A stretch of DNA of 64,000 nucleotides from JAOPZW01 sp963803375 (GTDB lineage Bacteria; Actinomycetota; Thermoleophilia; Solirubrobacterales; Solirubrobacteraceae). The notes beneath the pieces are model-generated. The model worked only from the letters and a program-made list of their open reading frames with translations. It did no database searches and was not told the DNA's origin. Both the position numbers and the translations under genes were made by a program. Positions 17,588-28,135 of the stretch are shown here, in pieces. The DNA lies in NCBI GenBank assembly GCA_963803375.1, contig CAWDMB010000009.1, positions 62,001-126,000 on the forward strand. The letters are read 5' to 3'. How positions within the stretch are numbered: position 1 is the stretch's first letter; each line of letters starts with the position of its first letter.

Positions 17588-18172
17588 CTACGCCGCGTCG
17601 AGCTCGCGCAGGATGCGCATCGCCTCCTTGCGCTGGTCGCGGGGCGTGCGGTCGAGGATCAGGATCCCGTCGAGGTGGTCGATCTCGTGCTGGATGACGC
17701 GGGCCTCGAGGCCGCTGGCCTCCACGACGATCGGCTCCCCGCGCCCGTCCTGGGCCCGGACGCGCACGTGGATCGGGCGCTCGACGTCGACGTGGACGCC
17801 CGGGAGGCTCAGGCAGCCCTCCTGCATCCACTCCTGCGCCTTGCCCGACCACTCGACGACCGGGTTGACGAGCGCGTTGACCGGGCTGTCGTGCTCGACG
17901 CGGTAGACGAGCACGCGCCGCAGCGCGCCGAGCTGGGTGGCGGCCAGGCCGATCCCGAGGCCCTCGGCCATGAGCACGCCCATGCGCCCGATCTCGGTGC
18001 GCAGCTCGTCGTCGAAGACCTCGACCGGCCGGGCGCGGGAGCGCAGCACGGGATCGCCGTACTGGCGCACGTGCGCGAGCGCCGCGCGGCGGCGCTCGGC
18101 GACCTCGGGGTCGAGCCGCTCGGCCTCGACGGCGCCGGGATCCTCGACGACCTCTGCGTCGTGGTCGGACAT
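17588..18172 (-). CDS. def: Peptide deformylase
   Basis: Removes the N-formyl group from nascent proteins. The 194-residue metalloenzyme has all three motifs: GIGLAATQLG, EGCLSLPG (metal Cys) and QHEIDHLDG (HExxH metal site). About 30 extra N-terminal acidic residues precede the domain. ATG at 18170-18172 is the only start near the domain; the longer upstream frame is a shadow of priA. It lies 20 bases after priA and before fmt. Confidence 0.95.
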   Translation of the reverse strand: MSDHDAEVVEDPGAVEAERLDPEVAERRRAALAHVRQYGDPVLRSRARPVEVFDDELRTEIGRMGVLMAEGLGIGLAATQLGALRRVLVYRVEHDSPVNALVNPVVEWSGKAQEWMQEGCLSLPGVHVDVERPIHVRVRAQDGRGEPIVVEASGLEARVIQHEIDHLDGILILDRTPRDQRKEAMRILRELDAA

Positions 18173-18192
18173 CGCCCGCTTAAGGTACCCGG

Positions 18193-20223
18193 CTACTGCG
18201 GGTCCACGTCCACGCTGAAGGCCGCCGCGCGATGCGCGCGGCCGCCCGCCGCCGCCCGCACCGCGGCGTCCACGGCGGCGACAGCGTGCGCGCGGTCGGC
18301 GGCCTTGACGACGACCTGGCTGCGCTCGCGCCCGCGCAGGCGGAAGAGCGGCGCCGGGCCGAGCGCGTCGTCGCCCAGGCCGGCGCGCACGGCGGTCGCC
18401 GCCGCGTGCGCGGCGCCCGGCTGCGGCGACGAGCAGACGACACGGACGAGCGTCGAGAACGGCGGGTAGCGCAGTGCCCGCCGGCGCCCGAGCTCGCCGG
18501 CGAGGAAGCCGTCGGCGTCGTGACGGGCCGCGAGCGCGATCGAGGGCGCGCCGGGCACGAGCGTCTGCACGAGCACGCGGCCCCGCGCACCGCCGCGCCC
18601 GGCGCGGCCCGCGAGCTGAGTGACGAGCGCGAACGTCCGCTCCTCGGCCCGGAAGTCGGGGAAGCGCAGGGTCGCGTCGGCGTCGAGGACGACCCCGAGC
18701 TCGACGTCGGCGAAGTCGTGGCCCTTGGCCACCATCTGGGTGCCGACGAGCACGCCGCGGTCGGCCGCGTCGAAGCGCGCGAGCACCGCTCCGGCGTCGC
18801 CCACGTCGGCGTCGAGGCGGAAGACCGGCCCGTCGAGCTCCGCCTCCAGGCGCTCGGTGCCGGTGCCGTGGCGCGCGATCGAGACCGAGCCGCACGCCGC
18901 GCAGCGGCCCGGGACGGGCTCGCGGTGCCCGCAGTGATGGCAGGTCAGCAGCCCGCCGGCGCGATGGAGCACGAGCGTGACGTCGCAGCTCGGGCAGGTC
19001 CACGCGTGCCCGCACGAGCGGCAGGTCAGGAAGTTCGACCAGCCGCGGCGGTTGAGCAGGACGATCGCCTTGCGGGCGTCGACGAGCGCCTCGTGCGTGC
19101 GGGGATGCAGCGCGCGGCCGGCGTCGCGCATGTCGACGACCTCGACCGGGGGCAGCGGCGCGCCGTCGACGCGCTCGGCAAGGCGCAGCCGGCGCAGCGC
19201 GTGGACGGACTCCGGGCGCGGCGTCGCGCTGCCGGCGAGCAGCACGGCGCCCGCGCGGCGGGCGCGCTCGGTCGCGACGTGGCGGGCGTCGTAGCGCGGG
19301 TCGCCCTCGTGCTTGTAGGAGGCGTCGTGCTCCTCGTCGACGACGATCAGCCCGACGTCGGCCAGCGGCGCGAAGACGGCCGAGCGCGGCCCGACGCAGA
19401 CGCGCGCCTCGCCCGTGCGCAGGCGCGTCCACTCGTCGTGGCGCTCGCCGGGCGACAGGCGCGAGTGCAGGACGGCGACGGTGTCGCCGAAGCGCGCGAC
19501 GAAGCGTCCCACGATCTGCGGCGTCAGCGCGATCTCGGGCACGAGCACGATCACCCCGCGCCCGCCGGCGAGCGTGCGCGCGGCGGCTTGCAGGTAGACC
19601 TCGGTCTTGCCCGACCCCGTCACCCCCTGCAGGAGCAGGCGCTCGCCCGGCGCCGCCGCCGCGATCGCCGTGAGCGCCTCCTCCTGCGGGCCCGTGAGCG
19701 GCGGCGGGGGGCGGCGGGCGGCGACGGCGACGTGGGCCGGCGCGCGACGGACGACGCGGGGCTCGAGCGCGACGAGCCCGCGCGCCTGCAGCCGGCGCAG
19801 GGCCGCGAGGTCGGGGCCCGCGAAGCGGGGCAGCGTCGCGAGCAGCGCCCGCTGGCGCTCGGAGAGCCGCTCCTCGCCGGGCGGCGCCGCCGCACGCGCC
19901 CACAGCGACGTGCGGGCGCGCGTGCCTCGCGGCGGGAGCATCAGCGAGAGCGCCCGGGCCGGCGTCGAGCACAGGTCGCGCGCCATCCACAGCGCCAGCG
20001 CGACGAGGTCGGGCGGCAGCCGCGCCGCCAGGACGCGGCGGGGAGCGACGGGGTCGTGCGCGGAGTCCTCCGCGAGCCCGGTGACGACACCGAGAACGTC
20101 GCGTCGCCCGAAGGGCACGACGAGCACGGAGCCCACGCCGACGCCCTCGGGGCGGACGTAGTCGAAGGGCCCGCGCAGCGCGCGGGCGGTGGTGAGCGGC
20201 TCGACCTTGGCGACGGATCGCAC
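18193..20223 (-). CDS. priA: Primosomal replication restart helicase PriA
   Basis: A 676-residue DEAH-type helicase that reloads the replisome at stalled forks. The N-terminal 3'-DNA-binding domain is followed by Walker A GVTGSGKT, DEEH and a GSATPR motif. The inserted zinc domain has paired cysteines (CRSCGHAWTCPSCD, CHHCGHREPVPGRCAACG), and helicase motifs V-VI follow. Unlike some actinobacterial PriA proteins with a degraded ATPase site, the Walker motifs here are intact. The GTG start has a TATCGT -10 box eight bases upstream. It leads a long operon down to the two-component genes. Confidence 0.93.
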   Translation of the reverse strand: MRSVAKVEPLTTARALRGPFDYVRPEGVGVGSVLVVPFGRRDVLGVVTGLAEDSAHDPVAPRRVLAARLPPDLVALALWMARDLCSTPARALSLMLPPRGTRARTSLWARAAAPPGEERLSERQRALLATLPRFAGPDLAALRRLQARGLVALEPRVVRRAPAHVAVAARRPPPPLTGPQEEALTAIAAAAPGERLLLQGVTGSGKTEVYLQAAARTLAGGRGVIVLVPEIALTPQIVGRFVARFGDTVAVLHSRLSPGERHDEWTRLRTGEARVCVGPRSAVFAPLADVGLIVVDEEHDASYKHEGDPRYDARHVATERARRAGAVLLAGSATPRPESVHALRRLRLAERVDGAPLPPVEVVDMRDAGRALHPRTHEALVDARKAIVLLNRRGWSNFLTCRSCGHAWTCPSCDVTLVLHRAGGLLTCHHCGHREPVPGRCAACGSVSIARHGTGTERLEAELDGPVFRLDADVGDAGAVLARFDAADRGVLVGTQMVAKGHDFADVELGVVLDADATLRFPDFRAEERTFALVTQLAGRAGRGGARGRVLVQTLVPGAPSIALAARHDADGFLAGELGRRRALRYPPFSTLVRVVCSSPQPGAAHAAATAVRAGLGDDALGPAPLFRLRGRERSQVVVKAADRAHAVAAVDAAVRAAAGGRAHRAAAFSVDVDPQ

Positions 20224-20231
20224 CGCGAGTC

Positions 20232-20241
20232 ACGATAGTCT
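20232..20241. promoter_or_regulatory. Overlapping divergent -10 boxes of priA and the PH-domain gene
   Basis: TATCGT (20232-20237, minus) lies 8 nt before the priA GTG. TAGTCT (20236-20241, plus) lies 9 nt before the ATG at 20251. The boxes share two bases, so the two leaderless promoters are back to back and probably exclude each other. Confidence 0.5.
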
Positions 20242-20250
20242 GGCCCCGCG

Positions 20251-20736
20251 ATGGACCTGCACCCGGGCGAGGAGATCATCTTCCAGGGCCGCCCGGTGTG
20301 GCGGGCGATCCTCAGCTTCTACGTGTCGGCGACGATCGGCGCGCTCGCGGTCGGGATCCTGGTCGGGATCGTCGCGTCGACGGCGCTCGGTGTCGTCGTC
20401 TTCCTCGTCGCGCTCGCGCTCGCGCTGCTCGTCGGCTTCCTCAAGCGCGTGGCCACGGTCTACGTCATCACGAACCAGCGCCTGCGCATCCAGACGGGCC
20501 TGCTCGCGCGTCGCGTGCAGCAGACGCGCATCGACCGCGTCCAGAACGTCAACACCGCGCAGACGGTGCTCGAACGCGTCCTGCGCGTGGGAGCGGTGGA
20601 CTTCGACACGGCCGGTACCGACGACAGCGAGTTCCGCTTCGTCGGCGTCAGCGATCCGTCCGAGGTCGTGGCCGCCGTCGATCGCGCCCAGCGCGAGGCC
20701 GCGCTGGCCGCCCGGGACACGCCTGGGCGCCTGTGA
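20251..20736 (+). CDS. Membrane protein with bacterial PH domain (YdbS-like)
   Basis: A 161-residue protein: a short N-terminus HPGEEIIFQGRPVW typical of bPH2 proteins, two adjacent transmembrane helices (about 20-65), then a bPH2 domain with YVITNQRLRIQTGLLARRVQQTRIDRVQNVN. Such proteins are membrane-anchored and of poorly defined function, sometimes linked to stress or bacteriocin tolerance. It is co-translated with tag through a GTGA overlap and has a leaderless promoter opposite priA. Confidence 0.85.
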   Translation: MDLHPGEEIIFQGRPVWRAILSFYVSATIGALAVGILVGIVASTALGVVVFLVALALALLVGFLKRVATVYVITNQRLRIQTGLLARRVQQTRIDRVQNVNTAQTVLERVLRVGAVDFDTAGTDDSEFRFVGVSDPSEVVAAVDRAQREAALAARDTPGRL

Positions 20737-21311
20737 GCCGCTGCTTCGGCGACGGCGACCCGTTGTACGAGGCCTACCACGACGACGAGTGGGGGCGCCC
20801 CGTGCTCGACGAGCGCGGGCTCTTCGAGCGCCTCTGCCTCGAGGCCTTCCAGTCGGGGCTGTCGTGGCTGACGATCCTGCGCAAGCGCCCCGCGTTCCGC
20901 GCCGCGTTCGCCGGCTTCGACCCCGACGCCGTCGCGCGCTTCGGGGACGCCGACGTCGAGCGCGCGCTGGGGGACGCGGGGATCGTGCGCAATCGCGCGA
21001 AGATCGAGGCGACGATCGCCAACGCCCGCGCGACCGTCGCGCTGCGCGAGGCCGGCACGCCGCTCGCGACGCTCGTCCGCGACCGCCGCCCGCCGACGCG
21101 CCCGGCGCCCGTGACCTTCGCCGCCGTCCCGGCGCACACGGCCGAGACGAAGGCGCTGGCATCGCGCCTGAAGGCCGCGGGCTTTCGCTTCGTGGGCCCG
21201 AAGACGCTCTACGCGCTCATGCAGGCCTGCGGGCTCGTCGACGACCACCTCGCGGGCTGCCCGGCGCGAGCGGCGGTCGAGGCGCAGCGGCGCCGCGCCG
21301 GCCTGGCGTAG
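20733..21311 (+). CDS. tag: DNA-3-methyladenine glycosylase I
   Basis: Excises 3-methyladenine in base excision repair. The 192-residue protein starts SRCFGDGDPLYEAYHDDEWGRPV and carries QSGLSWLTILRKR. The family zinc ligands are present: the N-terminal Cys, the His of YHD, and the C-terminal His and Cys of DDHLAGC. GTG at 20733 overlaps the PH-protein stop (GTGA). It converges on metK across an 87-base spacer with a hairpin. Confidence 0.93.
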   Translation: MSRCFGDGDPLYEAYHDDEWGRPVLDERGLFERLCLEAFQSGLSWLTILRKRPAFRAAFAGFDPDAVARFGDADVERALGDAGIVRNRAKIEATIANARATVALREAGTPLATLVRDRRPPTRPAPVTFAAVPAHTAETKALASRLKAAGFRFVGPKTLYALMQACGLVDDHLAGCPARAAVEAQRRRAGLA

Positions 21312-21333
21312 CGGCCGACCGTGCCCGTAGCGG

Positions 21334-21353
21334 CCGACCGCGCCATCGGTCGG
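21334..21353. terminator. Bidirectional hairpin between tag and metK
   Basis: CCGACCG-6 nt-CGGTCGG makes a seven-base stem between convergent genes. A 14-base direct repeat (GTAGCGGCCGACCG) includes its left arm. No T-tract on either side. Confidence 0.45.
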
Positions 21354-21398
21354 GGCGCGTCGGCACGCCGGCGCCGCCCGCCCCGCGAGGCTCGTGAC

Positions 21399-22631
21399 CT
21401 AGACCGTCGCCGCCGGCGCGTCGAGCCCCGCGGCCTCGCGCAGCGCCGCGGCCTTGTCGGTGCGCTCCCACGTGAAGTCGTGGTCGTCGCGCCCGAAGTG
21501 CCCGTAGGCGGCGGTCTTCTGGTAGATCGGCCGGTGCAGCCTGAGGTCCTCGCGGAAGGCGCCCGGGCGCAGGTCGAAGTGCTCGTCGACGAGCTGGACG
21601 ATCCGCGCCTTGGCGATCTTCTCGGTCCCGAAGGTCTCGACCATGACCGACACCGGGTGCGCGACGCCGATCGCGTAGGCCACCTGGACCTCGGCGCGGT
21701 CGGCCAGGCCGGCGGCGACGAGGTTCTTGGCCACGTGGCGCACGGCGTAGGCCGCCGAGCGGTCGACCTTCGAGGGGTCCTTGCCGCTGAAGGCTCCGCC
21801 GCCGTGGCGGGCCATGCCGCCGTAGGTGTCGACGATGATCTTGCGCCCGGTGAGCCCCGAATCGCCGACGGGGCCGCCGATCACGAACCGGCCCGTCGGG
21901 TTGACGAGCAGGTTCTTGCGCAGCTTGCCCGCGTCGTAGAGCTCCCTGGGCAGGATCGGCTCGACGACGTGCTCCCAGATGTCGTCGGGGATCAGGGCCT
22001 CGGCGCCCTCCCGGTGCTGCGTGGAGATGAGCAGCTTCTCGACCTCGACCGGCACGCCGTCGCGGTAGCGCACCGTGACCTGCGTCTTGCCGTCCGGGCG
22101 CAGGTACGGGATGACGTCGGCGCGGCGGACGTCCGCCAGGCGCTTGGCCAGCCGATGGGCGAGCGCGATCGGCAGCGGCATGAGCTCGTTCGTCTCGCGG
22201 GAGGCGTAGCCGAACATCATCCCCTGGTCACCCGCGCCGGCGACGTCGAGCTGGTCGTCGTCGGCGGGATCGGTGCGGGTCTCGTAGGCCGCGTCGACGC
22301 CCTGGGCGATGTCGGGCGACTGCTTGTCGATCGCGTTGATGACCGCGCACGAGTCGGCCGAGAAGCCGAGGTCGGCGTCGGTGTAGCCGATCCTGCGGAT
22401 CGTCGCGCGCACGACCTCGGGGATGTCGACGTAGGTCTCGGTCGTGATCTCGCCCGTCACGACGACGAGCCCGGTGTTCACGAGCGTCTCGCAGGCCACG
22501 CGGCCGTAGGGGTCGTCGCGCAGGACAGCGTCGAGCACGCCGTCGGAGATCTGGTCGGCGACCTTGTCGGGGTGGCCCTCGGTCACCGATTCGGACGTGA
22601 AGAGGTACTCGTTGTCGGCAAGAGGCGTCAT
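21399..22631 (-). CDS. metK: S-adenosylmethionine synthase
   Basis: Makes SAM from methionine and ATP. The 410-residue protein has the N-terminal FTSESVTEGHPDK (catalytic His), the hexapeptide GAGDQGMMFGY and the glycine loop GGGAFSGKDPSKVDRSAAY. The ATG at 22629-22631 lies at the end of a leader of about 85 nt with an inverted repeat. It is transcribed separately from the upstream der/cmk pair. Confidence 0.96.
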   Translation of the reverse strand: MTPLADNEYLFTSESVTEGHPDKVADQISDGVLDAVLRDDPYGRVACETLVNTGLVVVTGEITTETYVDIPEVVRATIRRIGYTDADLGFSADSCAVINAIDKQSPDIAQGVDAAYETRTDPADDDQLDVAGAGDQGMMFGYASRETNELMPLPIALAHRLAKRLADVRRADVIPYLRPDGKTQVTVRYRDGVPVEVEKLLISTQHREGAEALIPDDIWEHVVEPILPRELYDAGKLRKNLLVNPTGRFVIGGPVGDSGLTGRKIIVDTYGGMARHGGGAFSGKDPSKVDRSAAYAVRHVAKNLVAAGLADRAEVQVAYAIGVAHPVSVMVETFGTEKIAKARIVQLVDEHFDLRPGAFREDLRLHRPIYQKTAAYGHFGRDDHDFTWERTDKAAALREAAGLDAPAATV

Positions 22632-22649
22632 TGGCTCGGGCGAGGAGGG

Positions 22650-22693
22650 CTCCGCGGGTCGTGGCTGGCTGGTGGGCCCGACGGGCCGCGGAG
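22650..22693 (-). promoter_or_regulatory. Inverted repeat in the metK 5' leader
   Basis: CTCCGCGG (22686-22693 region on the RNA) pairs perfectly over eight bases with CCGCGGAG (22650-22657), closing a 28-nt loop 18 bases before the ATG. The only GGAG-like sequence before metK lies in this stem. I do not recognise any known SAM riboswitch class here. Confidence 0.35.
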
Positions 22694-22722
22694 GCGACCG
22701 AGGAAGTCGGGCGAGGCGGTCA

Positions 22723-22728
22723 AGCCTA
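22723..22728 (-). promoter_or_regulatory. metK -10 box
   Basis: TAGGCT fits TANNNT and would start a leader of roughly 85 nt. No clear -35 box is seen. Confidence 0.4.
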
Positions 22729-22764
22729 GCGGGCGCGGGCGCGCTCCGCGCGCTCCCCGCGCCC

Positions 22765-22783
22765 GGCGCCCGCGGCGGGCGCC
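22765..22783 (-). terminator. GC-rich hairpin after der
   Basis: GGCGCCCG-3 nt-CGGGCGCC, an eight-base perfect stem 25 bases past the der stop and before the metK -10 box. It lacks a T-tract. Confidence 0.4.
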
Positions 22784-22807
22784 CGGCGCCCGCCGCGGCG
22801 ATCGCCC

Positions 22808-24148
22808 TCAGCCGCGCCCGCGGCCCGCCCGAGGGCGCTCGCCGCGCCGCTGCCGGCGCTCGTTGAAGTCGATGATGAGCGGCACGCCGTCCATCGCGAA
22901 GCGCGCCCGCAGCCGGTTCTCGAGGAAGTAGGCGTAGTCGCGGGTCACGCGCTGGCGGGCGTTGACGGCGATCGCGAAGCGCGGCGGCCGCGTCCCGATC
23001 TGGGCCATGTACAGGAGCTTGAGACGGTGGCCCTGACGCGCGGGCGGCTGGCGCGCCTGGACGGCCTCGGACATGAAGCGGTTGAGCTCGGGCGTCGGGA
23101 TGCGGTTGCGCATGCGGTCGCCGAGCGCGATCGCCTCGGTCAGCAGGCGCGCGACGTGGCGCCCCGTGAGCGCGCTCGCCGTGAGCACCTTCGGGCGCAG
23201 CCGCAGCTTCCGGGCGATGCGGGCGCGCTCGTGCTCGAGGCCGGCCTCGTCCATGTCCGCGGCGTCCCACTTGTTGAGCACGAGGGCGGTCGCGCAGCCC
23301 TCGCGCATCGCGAGATCGGCGATCCGCAGGTCCTGGCTCGTGACGCCGTCGCGGGCGTCGCAGACGACGAGCGCGACGTCGGCGCGCTCGACCGCCCGCT
23401 GGGAGCGCAGCGTCGTGTAGTACTCGACGGAGTCCTGCGCCTTGGCCTGGCGGCGCAGGCCCGCGGTGTCGACGATCACGAGCTCGCGCCCGCCGACCGC
23501 GAGCGGCAGGTCGATCGCGTCGCGTGTCGTCCCCGCCGCCTCGGAGACGATGACGCGCTCGGCGCCGACGAAGCGGTTGACGAGCGTCGACTTGCCGACG
23601 TTCGGGCGCCCGATCACGGCCAGGCGTATCGCGTCGCTCTCGGGTGGCTCGTCGTCGCCGGGCGGCAGCAGGCCGACGATGTGGTCGAGCAGGTCGCCCG
23701 TTCCCAGGCCCTGGGCGGCGCTGACGGCGATCGGATCCCCGAGGCCGAGCGCGTAGAACTCGGCCGCCGACGGCACGTCGCGTACGGCGTCGATCTTGTT
23801 GGCGGCCACGACGACGGGCACGGAGGCGCCGCGCAGCAGGTCGGCGATCTCCCGGTCGCCGGGGGTCAGGCCCGCGCGCGCGTCGACCACGAGCACCGCG
23901 GCCTGCGCGTCGGCGAGCGCCGCGTGCGTCTGCTCGCGGACGGAGCCGGCGATCGGGCTCGGGTCGAGGACGTCCATGCCCCCCGTGTCTACGAGCGTGA
24001 AGCTGCGGCCGTTCCAGTCCGTGGCGAGTTCCTTGCGGTCGCGCGTGATCCCGGGGCGCTCGTGCACGACCGCCGCGCGCGAGCCGCTGAGGCGGTTGAC
24101 GAGCGAGGACTTGCCGACGTTCGGGAACCCGACGACCGCGACCTTCAC
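22808..24148 (-). CDS. der: Ribosome assembly GTPase Der (EngA)
   Basis: A 446-residue protein with two tandem GTPase domains. The first has GFPNVGKSS, DTGG and NKID; the second has GRPNVGKST, DTAGLR and NKWD. A C-terminal KH-like domain ends in a basic tail. It functions in 50S subunit maturation. The start is GTG sharing GTGA with the cmk stop, a frequent cmk-der pairing in actinobacteria. Confidence 0.95.
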   Translation of the reverse strand: MKVAVVGFPNVGKSSLVNRLSGSRAAVVHERPGITRDRKELATDWNGRSFTLVDTGGMDVLDPSPIAGSVREQTHAALADAQAAVLVVDARAGLTPGDREIADLLRGASVPVVVAANKIDAVRDVPSAAEFYALGLGDPIAVSAAQGLGTGDLLDHIVGLLPPGDDEPPESDAIRLAVIGRPNVGKSTLVNRFVGAERVIVSEAAGTTRDAIDLPLAVGGRELVIVDTAGLRRQAKAQDSVEYYTTLRSQRAVERADVALVVCDARDGVTSQDLRIADLAMREGCATALVLNKWDAADMDEAGLEHERARIARKLRLRPKVLTASALTGRHVARLLTEAIALGDRMRNRIPTPELNRFMSEAVQARQPPARQGHRLKLLYMAQIGTRPPRFAIAVNARQRVTRDYAYFLENRLRARFAMDGVPLIIDFNERRQRRGERPRAGRGRG

Positions 24149-24717
24149 GGCGTGCGCGCCCCGACGAGCCCGACGATCCGCGCGACGACCTCGTCGACCG
24201 AGAGCCCGGTGGTGTCGACGACGACGGCGTCGCCGGCGGCCACCATCGGCGAGTGCGCGCGCGAGGCGTCGCGCGCGTCGCGCTCGGCGACCTCGGCGGC
24301 CGCCAGCCCCCGCCGGCGCGCGCGCTCCTGCAGCGACGCGGTCAGCCAGACCTTGAGCTCGGCGCCCGGCGCCACGACCGTGCCGATGTCGCGGCCCTCG
24401 GCGACCCAGTCGCCCTCGGCCAGCAGCGCGCGCTGGCGCGCGGCCATCGCCGCGCGCACGGCGGGGTCGGCCGCCCGCCGCGAGGCCTCCTGGGCGATCT
24501 CCGGAGCGCGGATCGCCGCGCTCACGTCCTCGCCGTCGACGAGCACGCGATCGCCCTCGAACCCGATCTCGAGCGCGGCCGGATCGCGGGCGCCGGCGAG
24601 CGCGACGCTGCGGTACATCGCGCCCGAGTCGAGGTAGGTGAAGCCGAGCGCGTCCGCGACGGCGCGGGCGACGGTCGACTTGCCGGCCCCCGCGGGACCG
24701 TCGATGGCGACGAGCAT
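24145..24717 (-). CDS. cmk: Cytidylate kinase
   Basis: Phosphorylates CMP and dCMP. The protein starts MLVAIDGPAGAGKST (P-loop), then LDSGAMYRS and GRDIGTVV, both hallmarks of the family; about 190 residues. I chose the ATG at 24715-24717 because a TATCGT -10 box lies ten bases upstream. An in-frame GTG at 24729 overlaps that box and is probably not used. It overlaps der by GTGA. Confidence 0.93.
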   Translation of the reverse strand: MLVAIDGPAGAGKSTVARAVADALGFTYLDSGAMYRSVALAGARDPAALEIGFEGDRVLVDGEDVSAAIRAPEIAQEASRRAADPAVRAAMAARQRALLAEGDWVAEGRDIGTVVAPGAELKVWLTASLQERARRRGLAAAEVAERDARDASRAHSPMVAAGDAVVVDTTGLSVDEVVARIVGLVGARTP

Positions 24718-24727
24718 GGCGGCTGCC

Positions 24728-24733
24728 ACGATA
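24728..24733 (-). promoter_or_regulatory. cmk-der -10 box
   Basis: TATCGT, 10 nt before the cmk ATG at 24717. The 80 bases between it and the ftsH stop hold a repeated CGCCTACGCCG but no gene. Confidence 0.45.
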
Positions 24734-24813
24734 GACGCCGTGAAGCTCCTGCGGCCCCCGCGCGAGCGCGATCTCGTGCGGCCTCGGCGCCTACGCCGAC
24801 GCGACCCGGGCGC

Positions 24814-26832
<2,019 letters not shown>

Positions 26833-26833
26833 G

Positions 26834-28135
26834 TCAGCTGTGCGAGATCGCGGCCATGTCGTCCAGGAACCGAGGATACGAGACGGCTGACGCCTCCATT
26901 CCGCGCACGACGACGCCCTCGCGCGAGGCCAGCCCCGCAACCGCGCCGAGCATGGCCAGGCGGTGGTCGCCGCGCGCGTCGAGCACGCCCCCGCGCAGCC
27001 CGCCGGTGCCCGTCACGGCGAAGCCGTCCGCGGTGGCCTCCACCGCGCCGCCCAGGCCGCGCAGGCCGTCGACGACGCCCGCGATGCGATCGGATTCCTT
27101 GACCCGCAGCTCCGCCGCGCCGCTCACGACCGTCTCGCCCTCGGCGAAGCAGCCGAGCAGGCCGACGAGCGGGAGCTCGTCGATCGCCAGCGGCACCTCG
27201 TCGCCGCCGACCTCCGTGCCCTCGAGCGGCCCGCCCGCGACCTCGAGATCGCCCGCAGGTTCGTCGCCGACGATCTCGTCGCCCGGGTCGGGCTCGAGCT
27301 CTCCGACGACGACCGCGCCCATGCGCCGGGCGATGCGGACGAAGCCGGTGCGCGTCCAGTTCGTCGCGGTCGCGCGGACCGTCACGCGCGAGCCGCGCAC
27401 GAGGATCGCGGCCGCGATCGTGAAGGCGGCGCTCGAGGGATCGCCGGGGACGGCGACGTCCTCGAGCGAGAGCTCGTCGCAGCCCTGGGCCGTGACGCGA
27501 CGGCCGGCGCGGTGGACGGTGACGCCGGCGCGGGCGAGCATCCGCTCGGTGTGGTCGCGGCTCGGAGCGGGCTCGGTGACCGTCGTGGCGCCGCCGGCGG
27601 TCAGCGCGGCCAGCAGCACGCACGACTTGACCTGGGCGCTCGCCAGCGGCAGCTCGTAGGCGATCGAGCGCAGTCGGGCGCCTGTCACCGTGAACGGCGG
27701 AAACCGGCCGTCGGTGGCGCGGACGTCGGCGCCCATCAGCACGAGCGGCTCGGCGATGCGGTCCACGGGACGCCGGCGGATCGAGGCGTCGCCGTCGAGC
27801 GTGAACGAGCGCCCGGGCTGGCCCGCGAGCCAGCCGGGCAACAGGCGCATGAGCGTGCCGGCGTTGCCGACGTCGATCGGGCCGTCGGGCTCGTGCGCCT
27901 CACGCAGGCCGCCGCCGCGCACGAGGACCTCGTCGGGCCGGACGTCGACGATCGCGCCGAGCGCGCCGACGGCGCCGAGCGTCGCGTTCGTGTCGGCGGC
28001 GTCGAGGAAGCCGTGGATGCGCACCGGGGTGTCGGCCATCGCCGCCAGGATCGCCGCGCGGTGCGAGATCGACTTGTCGGTGGGCGGCGTGAGCGTGCCG
28101 CGCAGGCGCCGCGCGGGCTCGATGCGGACGCTCAT
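26834..28135 (-). CDS. aroA: 3-phosphoshikimate 1-carboxyvinyltransferase (EPSP synthase)
   Basis: Sixth step of the shikimate pathway. The 433-residue two-domain protein has TDKSISHR (substrate Lys), GNAGTLMRL (PEP-binding loop), RRPVDRI, and the catalytic Asp and Glu regions PLAIDELP and LRVKESDRI. One oddity is NWTRTG at residues 259-264, where the family normally has NPTRTG. The ATG overlaps the tyrA stop (ATGA). The LPG of the usual LPGDKS is replaced by PPT. Confidence 0.93.
   Translation of the reverse strand: MSVRIEPARRLRGTLTPPTDKSISHRAAILAAMADTPVRIHGFLDAADTNATLGAVGALGAIVDVRPDEVLVRGGGLREAHEPDGPIDVGNAGTLMRLLPGWLAGQPGRSFTLDGDASIRRRPVDRIAEPLVLMGADVRATDGRFPPFTVTGARLRSIAYELPLASAQVKSCVLLAALTAGGATTVTEPAPSRDHTERMLARAGVTVHRAGRRVTAQGCDELSLEDVAVPGDPSSAAFTIAAAILVRGSRVTVRATATNWTRTGFVRIARRMGAVVVGELEPDPGDEIVGDEPAGDLEVAGGPLEGTEVGGDEVPLAIDELPLVGLLGCFAEGETVVSGAAELRVKESDRIAGVVDGLRGLGGAVEATADGFAVTGTGGLRGGVLDARGDHRLAMLGAVAGLASREGVVVRGMEASAVSYPRFLDDMAAISHS

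Noticed and set aside
22632..22807. Known SAM riboswitch before metK
   Set aside because: I could not match SAM-I, II, III or IV cores; only a simple inverted repeat is present, reported as unclassified.
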